Assembly: GCA_031213475.1 (NCBI GenBank)
Contig: JARUPZ010000012.1
Coordinates: 4,963,530 to 5,027,529, forward strand
DNA length: 64,000 nucleotides
Direction: 5' to 3'
Source: Nereocystis luetkeana
Lineage: Eukaryota > Sar > Phaeophyceae > Laminariales > Laminariaceae
The position numbers and the translations under genes were made by a program. This document shows positions 19,592 to 30,176 of this stretch, one piece after another (the stretch's first letter is position 1; every line of letters begins with the position of its first letter). Under the pieces are notes generated by a model. That model saw only the letters and a program-made list of their open reading frames with translations. It searched no databases and had not been told where the DNA came from.

Positions 19592-22500
19592 GCTCGGCGA
19601 TAGAGCCTTGCTAGCACAGGCCGAGGGAAGGACGTCGAGGGAAGGTAAAAGTAGGGCAGGGTATCTGAGCAAAGGGGCTTAAAAAGCGTGATGACTTGAG
19701 GCGTAAGGCAGGGGAAATCCGTCGCCTACATAGGCTTCAATATTCTGTAGGTTCGCCTTTTAGGGCATTCTACTGTTAATAATAGTAACCACTGGAACAG
19801 TACGTAGTGAAGCGGTGTCATAGCTCCTTCTTTCGCTACCCAAACGTGTTCGTCCGCCTGCTTGTCCGCCCCACCCCCCACTCCGCCCACCCGCTATTGC
19901 TCCCTCCCCCCCTGCCCCCCCCCCCCCCCTCCTTCTGTCCGCCTCTCCAACTGTCGACTTACTCGACAAACGCCGAAACCAACAAAACTAAAAAACCAAA
20001 ATAAAAACACACACAAAACATTTACACAAAAAAACATCACATAAAATACAAAAAACAAAACAAAAAAATACAATCAAAATGGAAAAACGAAAAATGAAAA
20101 ACACACACATAACAACAACAAAACAAAACGAACGGCACAACGAAAACGAAAACGATCAGGTCATCTGCGTAGAGAGTCAAGTGCTGAAAATGCAGCAAGA
20201 CGTCCCGGACGGGTCCGACAAGGGAAAGAAGACAACCGGAGGAGGCGGGGGTGGGGGTAGCGGAGGCGGGAGCGGGGCGGTGGGTGGAGGGGCCAGTTCT
20301 TCTCGAGGGGGAGGATCTGGAGGGGGGGGGGGGGGAGGGGGGAGTTCCTCGAGAAGTCGTGGCGGTAGCGGCGGCGACGGTGGGAAGTCCGCAGGCACGA
20401 GGAGCGGGGGGGGAGGTGGGGGGGGGCGGGGGGCGGGGGCGGGGGCGGGGGCGGGGGCGGAGGGGGGGGCAGTGCAGGTGGCGGGGAGAGGGTCATGTTC
20501 GAGCACGAGGAGATTGTCACCTTCGAGCCGTGGATGGCGGACCCTGAAATCGCGGCTGTTGGGCGCTTGGAGGGCATTACGATTGAGGCAAGAAGGGAGG
20601 CGGGGGGGGGGGGGGGGTACTCATTTGTTGCTTGCCTTAGTCTTTTTACCATTGACCACGCATCCCTTTCGAGACGGAGCACCGTTTCTACGTCTAATTG
20701 AGCCAACCTCCACTATTTGAGCGCTCATTACGTTTATGGGGGGAAGAGGGAGGAGGGGGGGGGGGGGGGGGGTCCCGATAGGAGAGATGTGCTCAATCTC
20801 ATGCATAGCCGTAGTCGTATGACCGTAGACCCTCGCATCCATACAATGCCGGGACGGAGCATGTCAGGTTTTCACCGACCAGGCAGACATTGCTTGCTTG
20901 TACCGAGGGCGAAGCGCCGTGAGGTGGGAGGAGGGGGGGGGGTATCATACCCCGAGACGATTGGCTGGGTTCCTGGGACGAGTTAGAGTTGGTCTTGTTG
21001 TGGCGGCGGGGTATAAAACGAGAGAGGTCGCGCACAGTAAGCTTATGTGCGTGCGTGCGTGCGTGCGTGCGTACGTGCGTGCGTGCACCCCGACGGACGA
21101 GCGGGAAAAAGTGTTTTCAAGTTCGATTGTTTTGCGATGTGTCGGCGATGATCGCTCCTCGTGGAAATCGCGAAATTGAGCTACACGGCGGTACCCTTGT
21201 TTTCGTTCTCGTCCTTGCGCTTGGGGCTTGTTTTTCGTGTGCCTGTTGTTGTCCTCGTGCTTGCTGTCGTCCTGGTGTGCCTGTCCTTGTGCTTGTCCTT
21301 GGGGCTCGTGATGTCGGTGTGCTGTTGTTCCTGTTTTTTGTTCCTGCTGTGCATGTTTGCTCGCGCTTGTACTTGTTCTTGTTTCTCGGTGCTGTTCTTG
21401 TTCTTCGTCTGGCTTCTGTCCTTCTTCTGTTGTTTTCGTTCTTGTTTTTGTTCTTGTTCTTGTTCTTGTTCTTAGTATTTTTCTTGTTCTCATTATTTTT
21501 ATTTGTTCTTGTTCTGGCTTTTGTTTTCCTTCTGATTGTTGTTCTTGTTCTTGTTCCTCTTCCTGTTCTTGTTCTTAGTATTCGTCTTGCACCTCTTCTT
21601 GTTCTGGCTCTATTGCGGGGGAAAACAGAAAATAGCAAGCGATCAGGACTAAACGTGCGTAGTGAAAACACTGGAAATATGTAGGTTTTTGTGGATACAA
21701 TGGGTCCTGATTACTGAGGGTACCCGTTAGTATTACTTTTATTCAGCTTGCGCTTACGCTCGATTATCCCGCATACGCTCCCCCATACGCTTACGCTAAC
21801 GCGCTTTCATCTTCCTCTTGTCCTTGCCCCCCCCCTTTTCCCTTGTTCGTTTCGTTCGGCTCCAGGTTACGGGGGCAACGAAGAAGGAGGAAGCCGCGGC
21901 CGACGCTGGGCGCGGAGGCGCGAGAGGCGCCGCTGCGGCAGCGGCAGCCGGGGCGGCGGGGGGGGCGGGCGGGGTAGCGCCGCGTCTGTTCGGCTCGGAG
22001 CTGCTCTATGAGCATCCCGAGATGCTTCTCGCCGTGGTGTGTACCACTAACTTACCATTTAGTACCACTCTTGCCTGAAATGATCCTTTGTAATCCCAAA
22101 GTGGTTGCTTTTTTCAGAGCTGTACAAGGTACAATCTACAGTAGAGGTACACGAGGTACCTGATACCAGGTATGAATTTTGAGGTCTACCCCGTGTTTCT
22201 TTGTCCTGTTGAGCCATCTCTCAAACTTTATGTAACACTGTGTTGTATCATGCCTCTGTAACATTTTTTGTTCCGACCCGCGCGCTGCCCTGCGCCGCCC
22301 CCGAGCCCCATGTTAGTCATACAGCGCCTTGCTCTGCCCTGGCAGCGCTTGACGTCGCGCACGCGGCAGCAAGGAAAGCGAACGATGCAGAGAGTGCGTT
22401 GTATTCGTACTCGCTGGCCGTTGCTTTTAACACCTTAGCGGCGGCTGCGGTCCTTGCCTGGTCTCGTTAAGTGCCGCTGCCCTTCCGTTTCCCTTTTCCC

Positions 22501-24931
22501 TTATCCTATCTCACCGTACGCCCTCATTGCCCCTCTCCCGCAACTAACGTGTCACCACTCTTTCTTCCCCTCCCCCCCCCCCCCCCCCCACCCCCTCCCC
22601 TCTCCTCTTCCCCCCCCCCCCCCCCCCCCGCTCTCCCCTCCCTTTCTCCCTTCTCCTTCCCTCATTCCCCCTCTCCCCCTCCCCTGCCCCCTTCCCCCCT
22701 CCCCCCCCGTGACGGCAGGCTGATGCGCCGGAGGATCCCACCCTTAAGCCGCCACCCTCGCCGAAACCCAGCAAGACACCGGCAGCACCAGTGGTGCTGT
22801 CCGCTGCGCCTAAAAAGAGGCAGCAGCAGCTTAGCCGCCCCGGACGGGGAGTTGGACAAGTAAGCGGCGGGTTTTTTATTGTGTTCTGAAACCCGGGAGA
22901 GGGGTGGGGAGGTAATCTATGAGGGATGCCGTGTGGCCTTGCGGACCATGGTCGGTGCTGTGCAGCGATCACGATGCGGTTACGGTGCAGTATGTTTCGG
23001 CTCGGTACGGTACGGTGCGACAGGAGACGATGCGGTACAGGGACGGTTTTGTCCACGATACGGTGCTTTGCGGCGTAAATCGGCACGGTGCAGCGTATGA
23101 CACGGTAAAGTGCGGTTATGATACTGTCACGGTACGGGATGTTGTGTCACGACGCGGTATGGTTCGGTATAGGACGATAGGATACGGTCGCGGTATGTTG
23201 CGGGATGGTTAGGTGCGGTATGGTATGATTGTGGTACGGTCACGGCACTGTCACGGTACGGTATTTCGTGGCGCGACACGGCACGTTGCGGTGCGGTATG
23301 AGAAGCCACGGTACAGCTGTTATGGTGTGTTTACGGTACAGCACGTTGTGGCATCACACGGCGCGGTGCGACATGGAACCGTATGACACGGTACGGTACG
23401 GTGCAGTACATTCCGGTACAATGTGGCTCGGTACGGTGCAAGACACCGCACGGTATCGGTACGATACCGTGCGATGCGGTACGATATGGGGCGGTACGGT
23501 AGGGTACGGTGCGTTACAGCACAATGCGGTGTGGTGCGGCACTGTGCAGAATATGGTACGGTTATGGAACGATCACGGTACGGTCACGGTACGGTGCGAC
23601 ACAGCCCGGTATACACCGTGGTCACACATATGAGTAAACACGCCCTGGTGTGGTGTCTATTCCATGTACACATCCATCCACCCCCCCTTCCTTCCTTCCT
23701 TCCTTCCTTCCTTCCCCTCCGCGGCTTGACGCGTTTAACGTTTGGGGGCCCTCTCCTTCAACCTCTAAACGATTACACTGAAAAAAATGCGGCTCTTTTT
23801 TTTTCTCACCAGGCGGCGGCCCTGCGAGCATCTGGGAAACCTTCCACGGCGGCAGCGGCAACGGCAGCAGCAGCAACGACTACTGCAGCAGCAGCACCCA
23901 TGGCAACAGCAGCGGCAGCAGCGGCGGCGGCGGCAGCAGCTGCGGCCGTAGCGGCGGCCCCGCCTGCCGCCGCCGTGTCGGGCTCGGCAGGGTCGGCGTC
24001 CGGTCTTGACGCAGATGTTGCTTCAGCCGTGATGGACGACATGAACGATGCGGAAGATGTGGTACGTATACGTGATACGCGTATATGCATTTATGTATGT
24101 ATGTATGTATGTTTAATCGTCGCGCACCGTGCGTTCTTGTGTTCGTGTTTTGTTTTTGGTGGTAGGGGTGGTGGTGGTGGTGGTGGTGGTGGTGGTGGTG
24201 ATGGTGGTGGTGGTGATGGTGGTGATGGTGGTGGTGGTGGTGGTAGTGGTGGTAGTGGTGGTGATGAGGGTGATGGTGGTGGTGGTGGTGGTGGTGGTGG
24301 TGGCGGTTGTGGTGGTGGTAGTGGTGTTGTTGTTGTCGCAGTAGCTGCTGCTGCTGTTGTTGTTACTGCTATTGTTGTCTCTATTTCTTGTTGTTCACCC
24401 TTTATTTTTAAAATGAACCGGCAGAAAAAGCCCTGAATATTTGCTTGGATACAAACCGTGAGCAACAAAAGCGCGGAGACTGCTCTTACTACCGATGCCT
24501 GGTAATATCTCCATGGTGTTTATTGTCGCCCCCTCCCCCGCCCCACCCTTCCTACCCCCACAAGGACGCTTACGCTCTCAAAAAATCGAATATTATATCT
24601 CACCCTCGCCCTCCCCCTCAACCATCCTTCTCCCATCCTGCGAATCATCGTGGCTGGGGCATGGCCCGTTTGTGTTCTGGTCGTCGTCAACATCATCACC
24701 ACCACCATCACCATCGCCACCACCACCATCACCATCGCCACCACCACCACCACCATCACCATCATCACCGCTACCACTGTTGTTACCACCGTGGCCACCG
24801 CCAATATCACTACCACCACCACCACCACCACATCGCTATCGCCACTGGTACAGCTGGGGATGGAAGACATTTTCTCAGGCTTATCGGGAGATCTGGATGG
24901 CAGCTCTGCGTGGCCGCCCGATGACGTTTAG
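16986..24931 (+). CDS. TAF7: TFIID subunit TAF7 (TAFII55 family)
   Basis: TAF7 is a TFIID subunit that binds TAF1 and restrains its acetyltransferase during preinitiation-complex assembly in the nucleus. Nine exons: 16986-17119, 17759-17897, 18579-18731, 20160-20250, 20478-20587, 21866-22036, 22719-22859, 23813-24061 and 24854-24931 (TAG). Phases agree at every junction. The TAFII55 N-terminal domain is clear: RQLVLRLP, then FTMDGKTYPARLVDLPCIVE, QKTLDRSTFFKSGDVGQMLI, and LYPDGLTPPTKNIVRRRF. The rest is low complexity: a Gly linker, a basic/proline segment (KPPPSPKPSK) and an Ala run of over 40 residues in exon 8, ending acidic (DIFSGLSGDLDG...PPDDV). Exons 4-5 flank G tracts and their inner ends are uncertain. 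The intron after exon 5 appears to begin with GC. Confidence 0.9.
17125..17250 (-). mobile_element. SINE tail fragment beside a G-rich tract
   Basis: gtgtactcgataggagagat and tcgatctcatgcatggccgt is the SINE 3' end on the minus strand, with a GGGA/poly(G) tract (its C tail) at 17130-17195. It lies a few bases into TAF7 intron 1. Confidence 0.65.
17759..17897 (+). CDS. TAF7: TAF7 exon 2 (core of TAFII55 domain)
   Basis: Acceptor ggaaacag|GTT, donor TACAAG|gtgagg. It carries ARLVDLPCIVETQKTLD and the K-x-x-DVGQMLI motif, the most conserved part of TAF7. Confidence 0.95.
17925..18040. repeat. G-rich low-complexity tract in TAF7 intron 2
   Basis: Repeated GGGA and G runs just after the donor; on the plus strand this could form G-quadruplexes in the pre-mRNA. 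Confidence 0.8.
18370..18545. repeat. CCCTCC pyrimidine-rich tract before TAF7 exon 3
   Basis: Long C/T tract ending about 30 bp before the acceptor; it probably serves as an extended polypyrimidine tract. Confidence 0.7.
18579..18731 (+). CDS. TAF7: TAF7 exon 3
   Basis: Acceptor cccgaag|GAC, donor ACTGAG|gtagga; 51 codons. LYPDGLTPPTKNIVRRRFMK is the TAF7 GITPPMKNxxxRRF motif. Confidence 0.95.
18755..19000. repeat. GATC-rich dispersed repeat (partial)
   Basis: gatctacagataggttatac, gatgtgcaggatctgtccgg and gtagatcatgcagattatac: family landmarks in reverse order. Confidence 0.55.
19065..19592. repeat. Long (TAG)n/(GTA)n array
   Basis: About 500 bp of imperfect GTA units in TAF7 intron 3, strongly strand-asymmetric. 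Confidence 0.95.
20160..20250 (+). CDS. TAF7: TAF7 exon 4
   Basis: Acceptor cgatcag|GTC in phase 0; VESQVLKMQQDVPDG resembles the VExxVxxLLxxD helix after the TPPMKN motif. The donor is taken as GCGGGG|gtgggg because it leaves one base, as exon 5 needs; another GT 6 bp on fits equally. Confidence 0.6.
20251..20477. repeat. G-rich intron or Gly-coding tract
   Basis: GGGGG(C/T/A) repeats. If spliced, it is a 227-nt intron ending gtgcag. If not, it would encode a Gly linker but shift frame against exon 5. Confidence 0.55.
20478..20587 (+). CDS. TAF7: TAF7 exon 5, GC-type donor
   Basis: Acceptor gtgcag|GT gives GERVMFEHEEIVTFEPWMAD and ends ITIE. The junction ATTGAG|gcaaga looks like a GC-AG intron and keeps phase 0 with exon 6. 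A GT in the poly(G) about 25 bp on is the alternative. Confidence 0.6.
20607..20735 (-). mobile_element. LINE 3' stub (minus) in TAF7 intron 5
   Basis: Poly(G) then tactcatttgttgcttgcct ... ttcgagacggagcaccgttt ... gagcgctcattacg: the LINE 3' end inverted, starting about 20 bp from the exon 5 end. Confidence 0.8.
20752..20930 (-). mobile_element. SINE 3' half (minus), chained to the LINE stub through poly(G)
   Basis: Poly(G) 20752-20772, then cgataggagagatgtgctca ... ggacggagcatgtcaggttt ... aggcagacattgcttg. In sense orientation: SINE, C tail, LINE stub, C tail. Confidence 0.8.
21043..21087. repeat. (GTGC)n microsatellite
   Basis: About ten gcgt units in TAF7 intron 5. Confidence 0.85.
21185..21610. 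repeat. Degenerate (CTTGTT)n array
   Basis: Hexamer-like ttcttg/ttcctg units in TAF7 intron 5; the long frames on either strand are compositional. Confidence 0.85.
21610..21735. mobile_element. Diverged MITE, TAATCAGGACC variant
   Basis: attgcggggg and gatcaggact on the left; gggtcctgattactgagggt on the right. Centre gaaatatgtaggtttttgtg matches the family. Confidence 0.55.
21866..22036 (+). CDS. TAF7: TAF7 exon 6 (Ala/Gly-rich)
   Basis: Acceptor gctccag|GTT, donor GCCGTG|gtgtgt; 57 codons. Starts VTGATKKEEAAADAG and ends LFGSELLYEHPEMLLAV. Confidence 0.75.
22500..22712. repeat. Poly(C)/CCCT tract at the TAF7 exon 7 acceptor
   Basis: Two C runs and CCCT repeats ending a few bases before the acceptor gacggcag. 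Confidence 0.85.
22719..22859 (+). CDS. TAF7: TAF7 exon 7 (basic, Pro-rich)
   Basis: Acceptor acggcag|GCT, donor GGACAA|gtaagc; 47 codons. ADAPEDPTLKPPPSPKPSKT then APKKRQQQ. Confidence 0.75.
22940..23612. repeat. Degenerate (CGGTA)n pentanucleotide array
   Basis: About 670 bp of cggta/cggtg/tggta units filling TAF7 intron 7. Open frames across it are artefacts of the 5-bp period. Confidence 0.9.
23813..24061 (+). CDS. TAF7: TAF7 exon 8 (poly-Ala)
   Basis: Acceptor ctcaccag|GCG, donor GATGTG|gtacgt; 83 codons. Ala/Thr/Pro runs, then GLDADVASAVMDDMNDAEDV, an acidic helix-like end. Confidence 0.8.
24155..24345. repeat. (GGT)n array
   Basis: ggtggtgat units in the last TAF7 intron, close after its donor. 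Confidence 0.95.
24685..24840. repeat. (CCA)n array
   Basis: caccaccatcaccat units in the same intron, just before the acceptor. The GGT array at its other end is complementary, so the two could pair and fold the intron. Confidence 0.95.
24854..24931 (+). CDS. TAF7: TAF7 exon 9 and stop
   Basis: Acceptor ggtacag|CTG in phase 0; LGMEDIFSGLSGDLDG...PPDDV then TAG at 24929-24931. Confidence 0.8.
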   Translation: MGMEDIFSGLSGDLDGSSAWPPDDV

Positions 24932-24954
24932 CAAGGCAGCGGACTTGGTTTAGA

Positions 24955-25012
24955 GGGGAGGAGAGGAGAGGAGAGGAGAGAAGAGGAGAGGAGAAGGGGA
25001 GAGAGTGAAACA
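24955..25012. repeat. (GGAGA)n tract
   Basis: gagaggagaggagag, about 25 bp after the TAF7 stop codon. Confidence 0.85.
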
Positions 25013-25599
25013 AGAGAGAATGAAGGAGAGGGCCCGTGAGTTATTTCGTTTTTGTCCATATTTCTGCCCGGAGATGAAAAAAGGCCGTAACCCTCTCCCG
25101 GGACTAGAAGAAGGGAAATGTTGACGACACAGATGTGACTACGAGTATGGTTACAGCAATGGCCACTGAGTGACTAGAAGGATTACACAATGATTTGTGC
25201 CCCCCGAGGTACGAAGCAAGGACACGTGCGGCGGGCTCGGGCGCGACATGGTCCTATCTATATCCGTACTGCTCACAGCAGGGTGCTTGCTCACGCCGCT
25301 CCTAGACGGCTCATTCAATGGTTAACAACACCGAAAGTTACCAACCGTTGTCGTTTGGGTCGCTATCTCTCTGTACGCACCCAGAGGGCTTGCGATATCG
25401 TTTCCGAACGGCGTGCAGCTGTGCGCAAGCCACTATGCCGTTCCCTGTCGGTCGTGACATGCCGTCGTCGCCGTCGCCGTCCTTGTCGCAGCGCAGACCG
25501 AAAAAACGAGCAGTGTTCTTGGTGCGGTCCCTTCCGAACGAACGAACACGCGAACGAACGAAAGGACGAACTAACTACGCGAACAAAAGCCGGTTTCGT

Positions 25600-27235
25600 T
25601 TCGAGGACCCCGTTAGAAACAACAAACTGCAATCAAAACAGAATAGAACAAAACAGAACAGAACAGAACAAAACAAAACAGAACAAAACAAAACGCGTTT
25701 CGCTCAAGGCTCCCCTTCACGAACAAACCGCAAACAAACGAACGCGTTTCATTCCGAAGAGACCCTTCAGAAACGAACCGCAAAACCAACACGTTTTGCT
25801 TGGAGACCCTTCAGAACCAGCGGCGCACTCGAACACACACGTTTCGTTCGAGAACCCTTCCACAGGACGAGCCGCAAGCTACCACGTTTTTCATCGAGTG
25901 TCCCATCGAGGTAAACTGCAACCAAAGTCGAGGGAACCCATCACAACAATTCTCCAAAACTAACGGCTTGTTCTCTCTTTCGAGGACCCTTCAGTACAAA
26001 CTGCAACGTTAACAGGTAATGAGGCGTCTCGTTCGAGAACCCTTCACAATACAAGCCTCAAACAACCATGTGTCATTCGAGGACCATTCCATCAGAACAA
26101 CCTGCAAATGAAAACGTTTTATTCGAGGACCCGCCAGAACGAACTGCAAACAAACAAGCCGGATTCAATCGGGAACCAATTCAGAATAAACCGCACAAAA
26201 ACATGGCTAGCTGTTCTATTCGAGGACCCTTCAGGACAAACCGCAAAAAACACCGTTCGTTCGAGGCCTCTTCAGAACAGAAAAAAAAAACTTGGAAATA
26301 ACGCAAGCAAACAGGTTTCAATCGAGGACCCTCCAGGAGAAACTGTAAATAATAATGTTTTCATTCGAGGACCCTTTCTTAAATTAGACAAAGCCCGAAA
26401 ACGAACGCGTTTTATTCGGGGATCCGCCAAACCGAAATGCAAACGAACACGTTTCATTCGAGGACCTTTAAGAACGAACCGCAAACAGAACTGTTCCATC
26501 CGAGGGCCCTTGAGAACAAACCGCGAAAAACACCTTTGTCGTTGGAGGCCTCTTCAGAACAACACTTGTAAACTGCAAACAACGCAAACGAAACGGGTTT
26601 CCCGGAAGAATCTGCAAACGGCCACATTACATGTTTCCTTCGCGGACCGCTCTCCCAAGAACAACCTGAACCCGAACACGTTTTATTCGAGGACCCTTCA
26701 GAACGAACTGCAAACGAGCCGAGTGCATGCGTTCGAGGACCCCTCAGGACAAACCGCAAAAAAACTCGATTCTTTCGAGGCCTCTTCAGGACAGACAAGC
26801 GGCAAAAGAACGCAAAAACAACTTCCTTCGAGGACCCTTTCAGAAGAAGTTTGCAAACAAGCATGCATCATTCGAGGACTCTTCCAGAACAACCTCTGAA
26901 AACGAACACGTTTCATGGAAGGCAATAAGAGCCCGCCACAGAACAAACTGCAAACAAGCCTGGTTCATCGAGGACCTTTTTCAGAACAAACCGCAAACAA
27001 AGCTGTTCTTTTCGAGGACCCTTGTGAAGACAACCCGTGAAAAACCTGCTTCGTTTGAGGCCTCTTCGGCACACAAACTGCGAAGAACGCAGACAAGACA
27101 GGTTCCATTCGAGGCCGGACCCTTTAGAAGAGAAGCTGCAAACGTCCATGTTTCCGTCGAGGACCCTTTTGTCTTCAGAACAACCTGAAAACGAACACGT
27201 TTCATTCCAGCAACCTTCAGAACAAACCGCAGAAA
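25600..27235. repeat. Degenerate ~45-50 bp array with TTCGAGGACCCTTCAGAAC core
   Basis: About 30 units, each with ttcgaggacccttcagaaca, then (a)ccgcaaac and an A/C-rich stretch ending acgttt-attcgag. Unit length drifts between about 42 and 55 bp and units differ at many positions, so the array is old. All three plus frames are mostly open because stops are rare in the unit, giving long but unrelated frames. Confidence 0.85.
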
Positions 27236-27434
27236 AACGCGTTTCGTATGGCCGAAACAAAAACCATGTGTAGTAGGTACTACTGTAGTGCAGTATCAAT
27301 AGCAAAAAATATCATACAGACGATGCGTGGGCTCGGCCTCACACGGGATTCTTGAGAGCGCGTTGCTTTTAACAGGGCGCGAGAGCCCGGAATGAGGTAC
27401 AGAAGGTCGCGAAGGAAAGGATACAATAGCAGCA

Positions 27435-27493
27435 GTAGAAGGGGTGTACTACTACTACTATACTACTACAGTATTACTGCTACTGCTACTGTG

Positions 27494-27526
<33 letters not shown>

Positions 27527-27530
27527 TTAT

Positions 27531-27581
<51 letters not shown>

Positions 27582-27605
27582 AACTACTACTACTACTACG
27601 ATTAA
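27435..27605. repeat. (CTA)n array
   Basis: ctactacta units. Confidence 0.95.
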
Positions 27606-27764
27606 TACTAGAGTAGGCAAGCCGAAAGTTGGCGCAGAAGGGAGGTAGTCTTGGTGCATGGGTTTCCTTCTGTTTCCGAGGTTTTCTTCTTTCGGGAAAG
27701 TGAAGAGTGATCCATGTTGAAGATCATGCTGCACATTGTCGGATGACAAGAGAAATAATAATAA

Positions 27765-27833
27765 TTAATACCACTGCTACTACTACTGCTGCTGCTACTA
27801 CTACAGTACTACTACTACTACTACTCCTACCTT

Positions 27834-27876
<43 letters not shown>

Positions 27877-27902
27877 GCTACTACTGCTACTGCTACTACT
27901 AT

Positions 27903-27962
<60 letters not shown>

Positions 27963-28005
27963 ACTACTACACTACTACTACTACTACTACTACTGCCACT
28001 GCTGC
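27765..28005. repeat. (CTA)n array, second block
   Basis: ctactacta with ctgcta variants; separated from the first block by about 160 bp of unique sequence. Confidence 0.95.
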
Positions 28006-28337
28006 TATATACCTGGTACAGCAACAACAGTAGTAGTAAGTAGTACAAGAAAAGCCCATTCCCCGCGCGAAAAAAAAAGCCAGGAACGTTAACATTATTA
28101 TCGTCATCACACGCCGTACATACTGGTATACTTCGTATATATACGTACATGCTCGTGTAGGTTCCGGCCTTTTCCCGATCTTTTGCTACCCCTTCCTTCG
28201 TAGCTGGTACTCGTTATCTCCCGTCATCACATCCAATCTCCCAGTAAAAGTGATGGTAGACATGAATGACCTCTGTAGTACGTACTGCACCCCACCCCCG
28301 CTTTTGGGGGACAAACAACTTAGAACTACTATTTATT

Positions 28338-28466
28338 TATTACGGGGGACCATGGTAAATAGGTCCAAAAATGGTTAATAGCAAAAATAAATAGGGAAAT
28401 ACATACCAGTACCCTGGTAGGTTTTTGTATGTACCGTAGGTCCTATTTACCATGGCCCCCCGTAAA
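28338..28466. mobile_element. TTACGGGGG palindromic MITE with extra CCAGTACCCTGGTA
   Basis: Good TIRs. The centre carries about 14 extra bp (ccagtaccctggta) just before ggttttt compared with other copies. Confidence 0.85.
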
Positions 28467-28796
28467 ATACGTATAGTTTGGGCATCTCGAAATGCTGAGA
28501 CCATCTTGTTTGACTAACCGGCATAAAGTAGTTGCTCACTTTGGAACCTCAACCGGACTGAAAACACTGAGCCAAAAAGTGGCGTCGTCGCGCTTTCTTC
28601 GTTCGTTTTTTTTTTTTTCGTTGAATCCCTCTATTATAGGGCTTTTAGTAGAGTGATTGAGCGCGCAGCGTGGCGGGTGGACCAGTACCATCATGCTCCC
28701 CTGTGCGCATTTTTTGCGTGCTTGCCAGTACCTCTCGTGCTAGTCCTTGCATTCATTGTAGTCCGGGCAAGAAAAATGTTATCGTTCCGCTGCACC

Positions 28797-28813
28797 CCCC
28801 CCCCCCCCCCCCC
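28797..28813. repeat. Poly(C) tract
   Basis: C run without a recognisable retroelement tail beside it. Confidence 0.85.
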
Positions 28814-29154
28814 TGTATACTGTAGGCATAGATAGAAGAAAGCTTCTCGAGACATTGGAACAATACAAGCGCATCATTACTAGGCGTACCGGATTGTTTG
28901 AGAGCTTGTCGACACCTACCTTGTAGCGGTGTTCAGTGTCTCTACAACGAGATTTTTACGCCCACATTTGTCCCAGTGGGAGGGGGGGTCCCGACCACCT
29001 GTCTGTGTGGGCCAGCACCTAAACAGCTCCAAGAGCTGCTTCGTGCGTGGTAGACAATATACTGCTTGCAATCGTCATCCATTTTGGTCGTTTCAGCGCG
29101 TTTCCTCTTGGAACCAAAAAGTCCCAAGAAGAACAGACTACAACACAATCCTAA

Positions 29155-29310
29155 GACAGAGCAATTAATATTATTACGCTCGTCTTCCGACAATATATAG
29201 CGTAGACGCCATTCCAATATAAACCGAATATCCTTCCGCAATCAGCAGTATTCCTCATACGCTTCTCTGCCAGCCGTTTCCCAGTTTCCATTCCCCACAT
29301 CATTTCATGT
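29155..29310 (-). repeat. Dispersed repeat R3 (minus)
   Basis: Reverse complement reads gggaaacggctggcagagaa ... ggtttatattggaatggcgt, matching 12985-13130. Confidence 0.7.
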
Positions 29311-29929
29311 TAGCTACCAGGTATATATTCTATTCACAGCAATCATCCGTGCGAGCCGTGTGGCTTATTACAAAATTTTGGCCCAGTCTCGACGAAATGG
29401 CTGAAATGTGCTTTACTGACTCTATATAACCCTAACCCCAGTCCCAGAAACTCCGCCCTAACCCCGATCTAACGACCGAAGCAAAGAGACAACTTTGGAG
29501 CAATGCCTTCTATAGGGGCGGCGATGCCTTGCTGTCTGAGCTCAAACTCGCAGGGGGAGAGCTCGATAAATCTCACCCGAAACATGGGCCTCGAAGAAAT
29601 TGTGTTCGCTCAACCAGACCAATATTTTATCCCAGCAAGACCCTCGTATAGACCCTATATCGCGTGGGGAAGCAAGTGACTCCAGAGATAACGACCAAAA
29701 CAATGAATGGTTGATAAATTTAGGTGTTATTAACCATTGAACCGTCTACGGGTATACGAATGTGAGGCGGCGTGAGCGCCCAGCGGTTGACGGATAGGAG
29801 CATGTTTCGCCCGCGTGTTCCTGCGACGACTCCTCCTTGCATTCTAATCACTTACAACTCGGACACCAATTTCCATCGCGCCCCCAACAGCCATATTATA
29901 TAATAACTGGTATATATATTTGTCCGTAG

Positions 29930-30090
29930 GTGACCATTATTATTATGATTGCCTTCCGACAATATAGCGTCGATAGATAGATGCCATTCCAATATAAACC
30001 GAATATCCTTCCGTAAATCAGCAGTATTCCTCGTGCGCTTCTCTGCCAGTAGTAGCCGTTTTCCAATTTCCATTCCCCGCATCATTTCAT
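29930..30090 (-). repeat. Dispersed repeat R3 (minus), second copy
   Basis: Reverse complement shares gaagcgcacgaggaatactg and atattggaatggcatctatc with the other copies. Confidence 0.7.
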
Positions 30091-30176
30091 CATAGAGTGA
30101 CCCTCATGCGGACAGACAGACAGACAAGACACTCTTTCTGAATCCGTTTGCGAGACCACAAGCGTACCACTTGTGG

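Noticed and set aside
18988-19672. Poly-Leu/poly-Tyr/poly-Thr frames
   Set aside because: Direct translation of the TAG trinucleotide array.
22240-22470. Frame with ALDVAHAAARKANDAESA, a possible extra TAF7 exon
   Set aside because: Helical-looking, but phases of TAF7 exons 6 and 7 already join without it and no clear donor follows.
25190-25963. 257-codon open frame, plus overlapping frames to 27188
   Set aside because: They run through the tandem array; all frames are open because the unit lacks stops, and the peptides are just repeats of the unit (RTNRKQ, RGPF).
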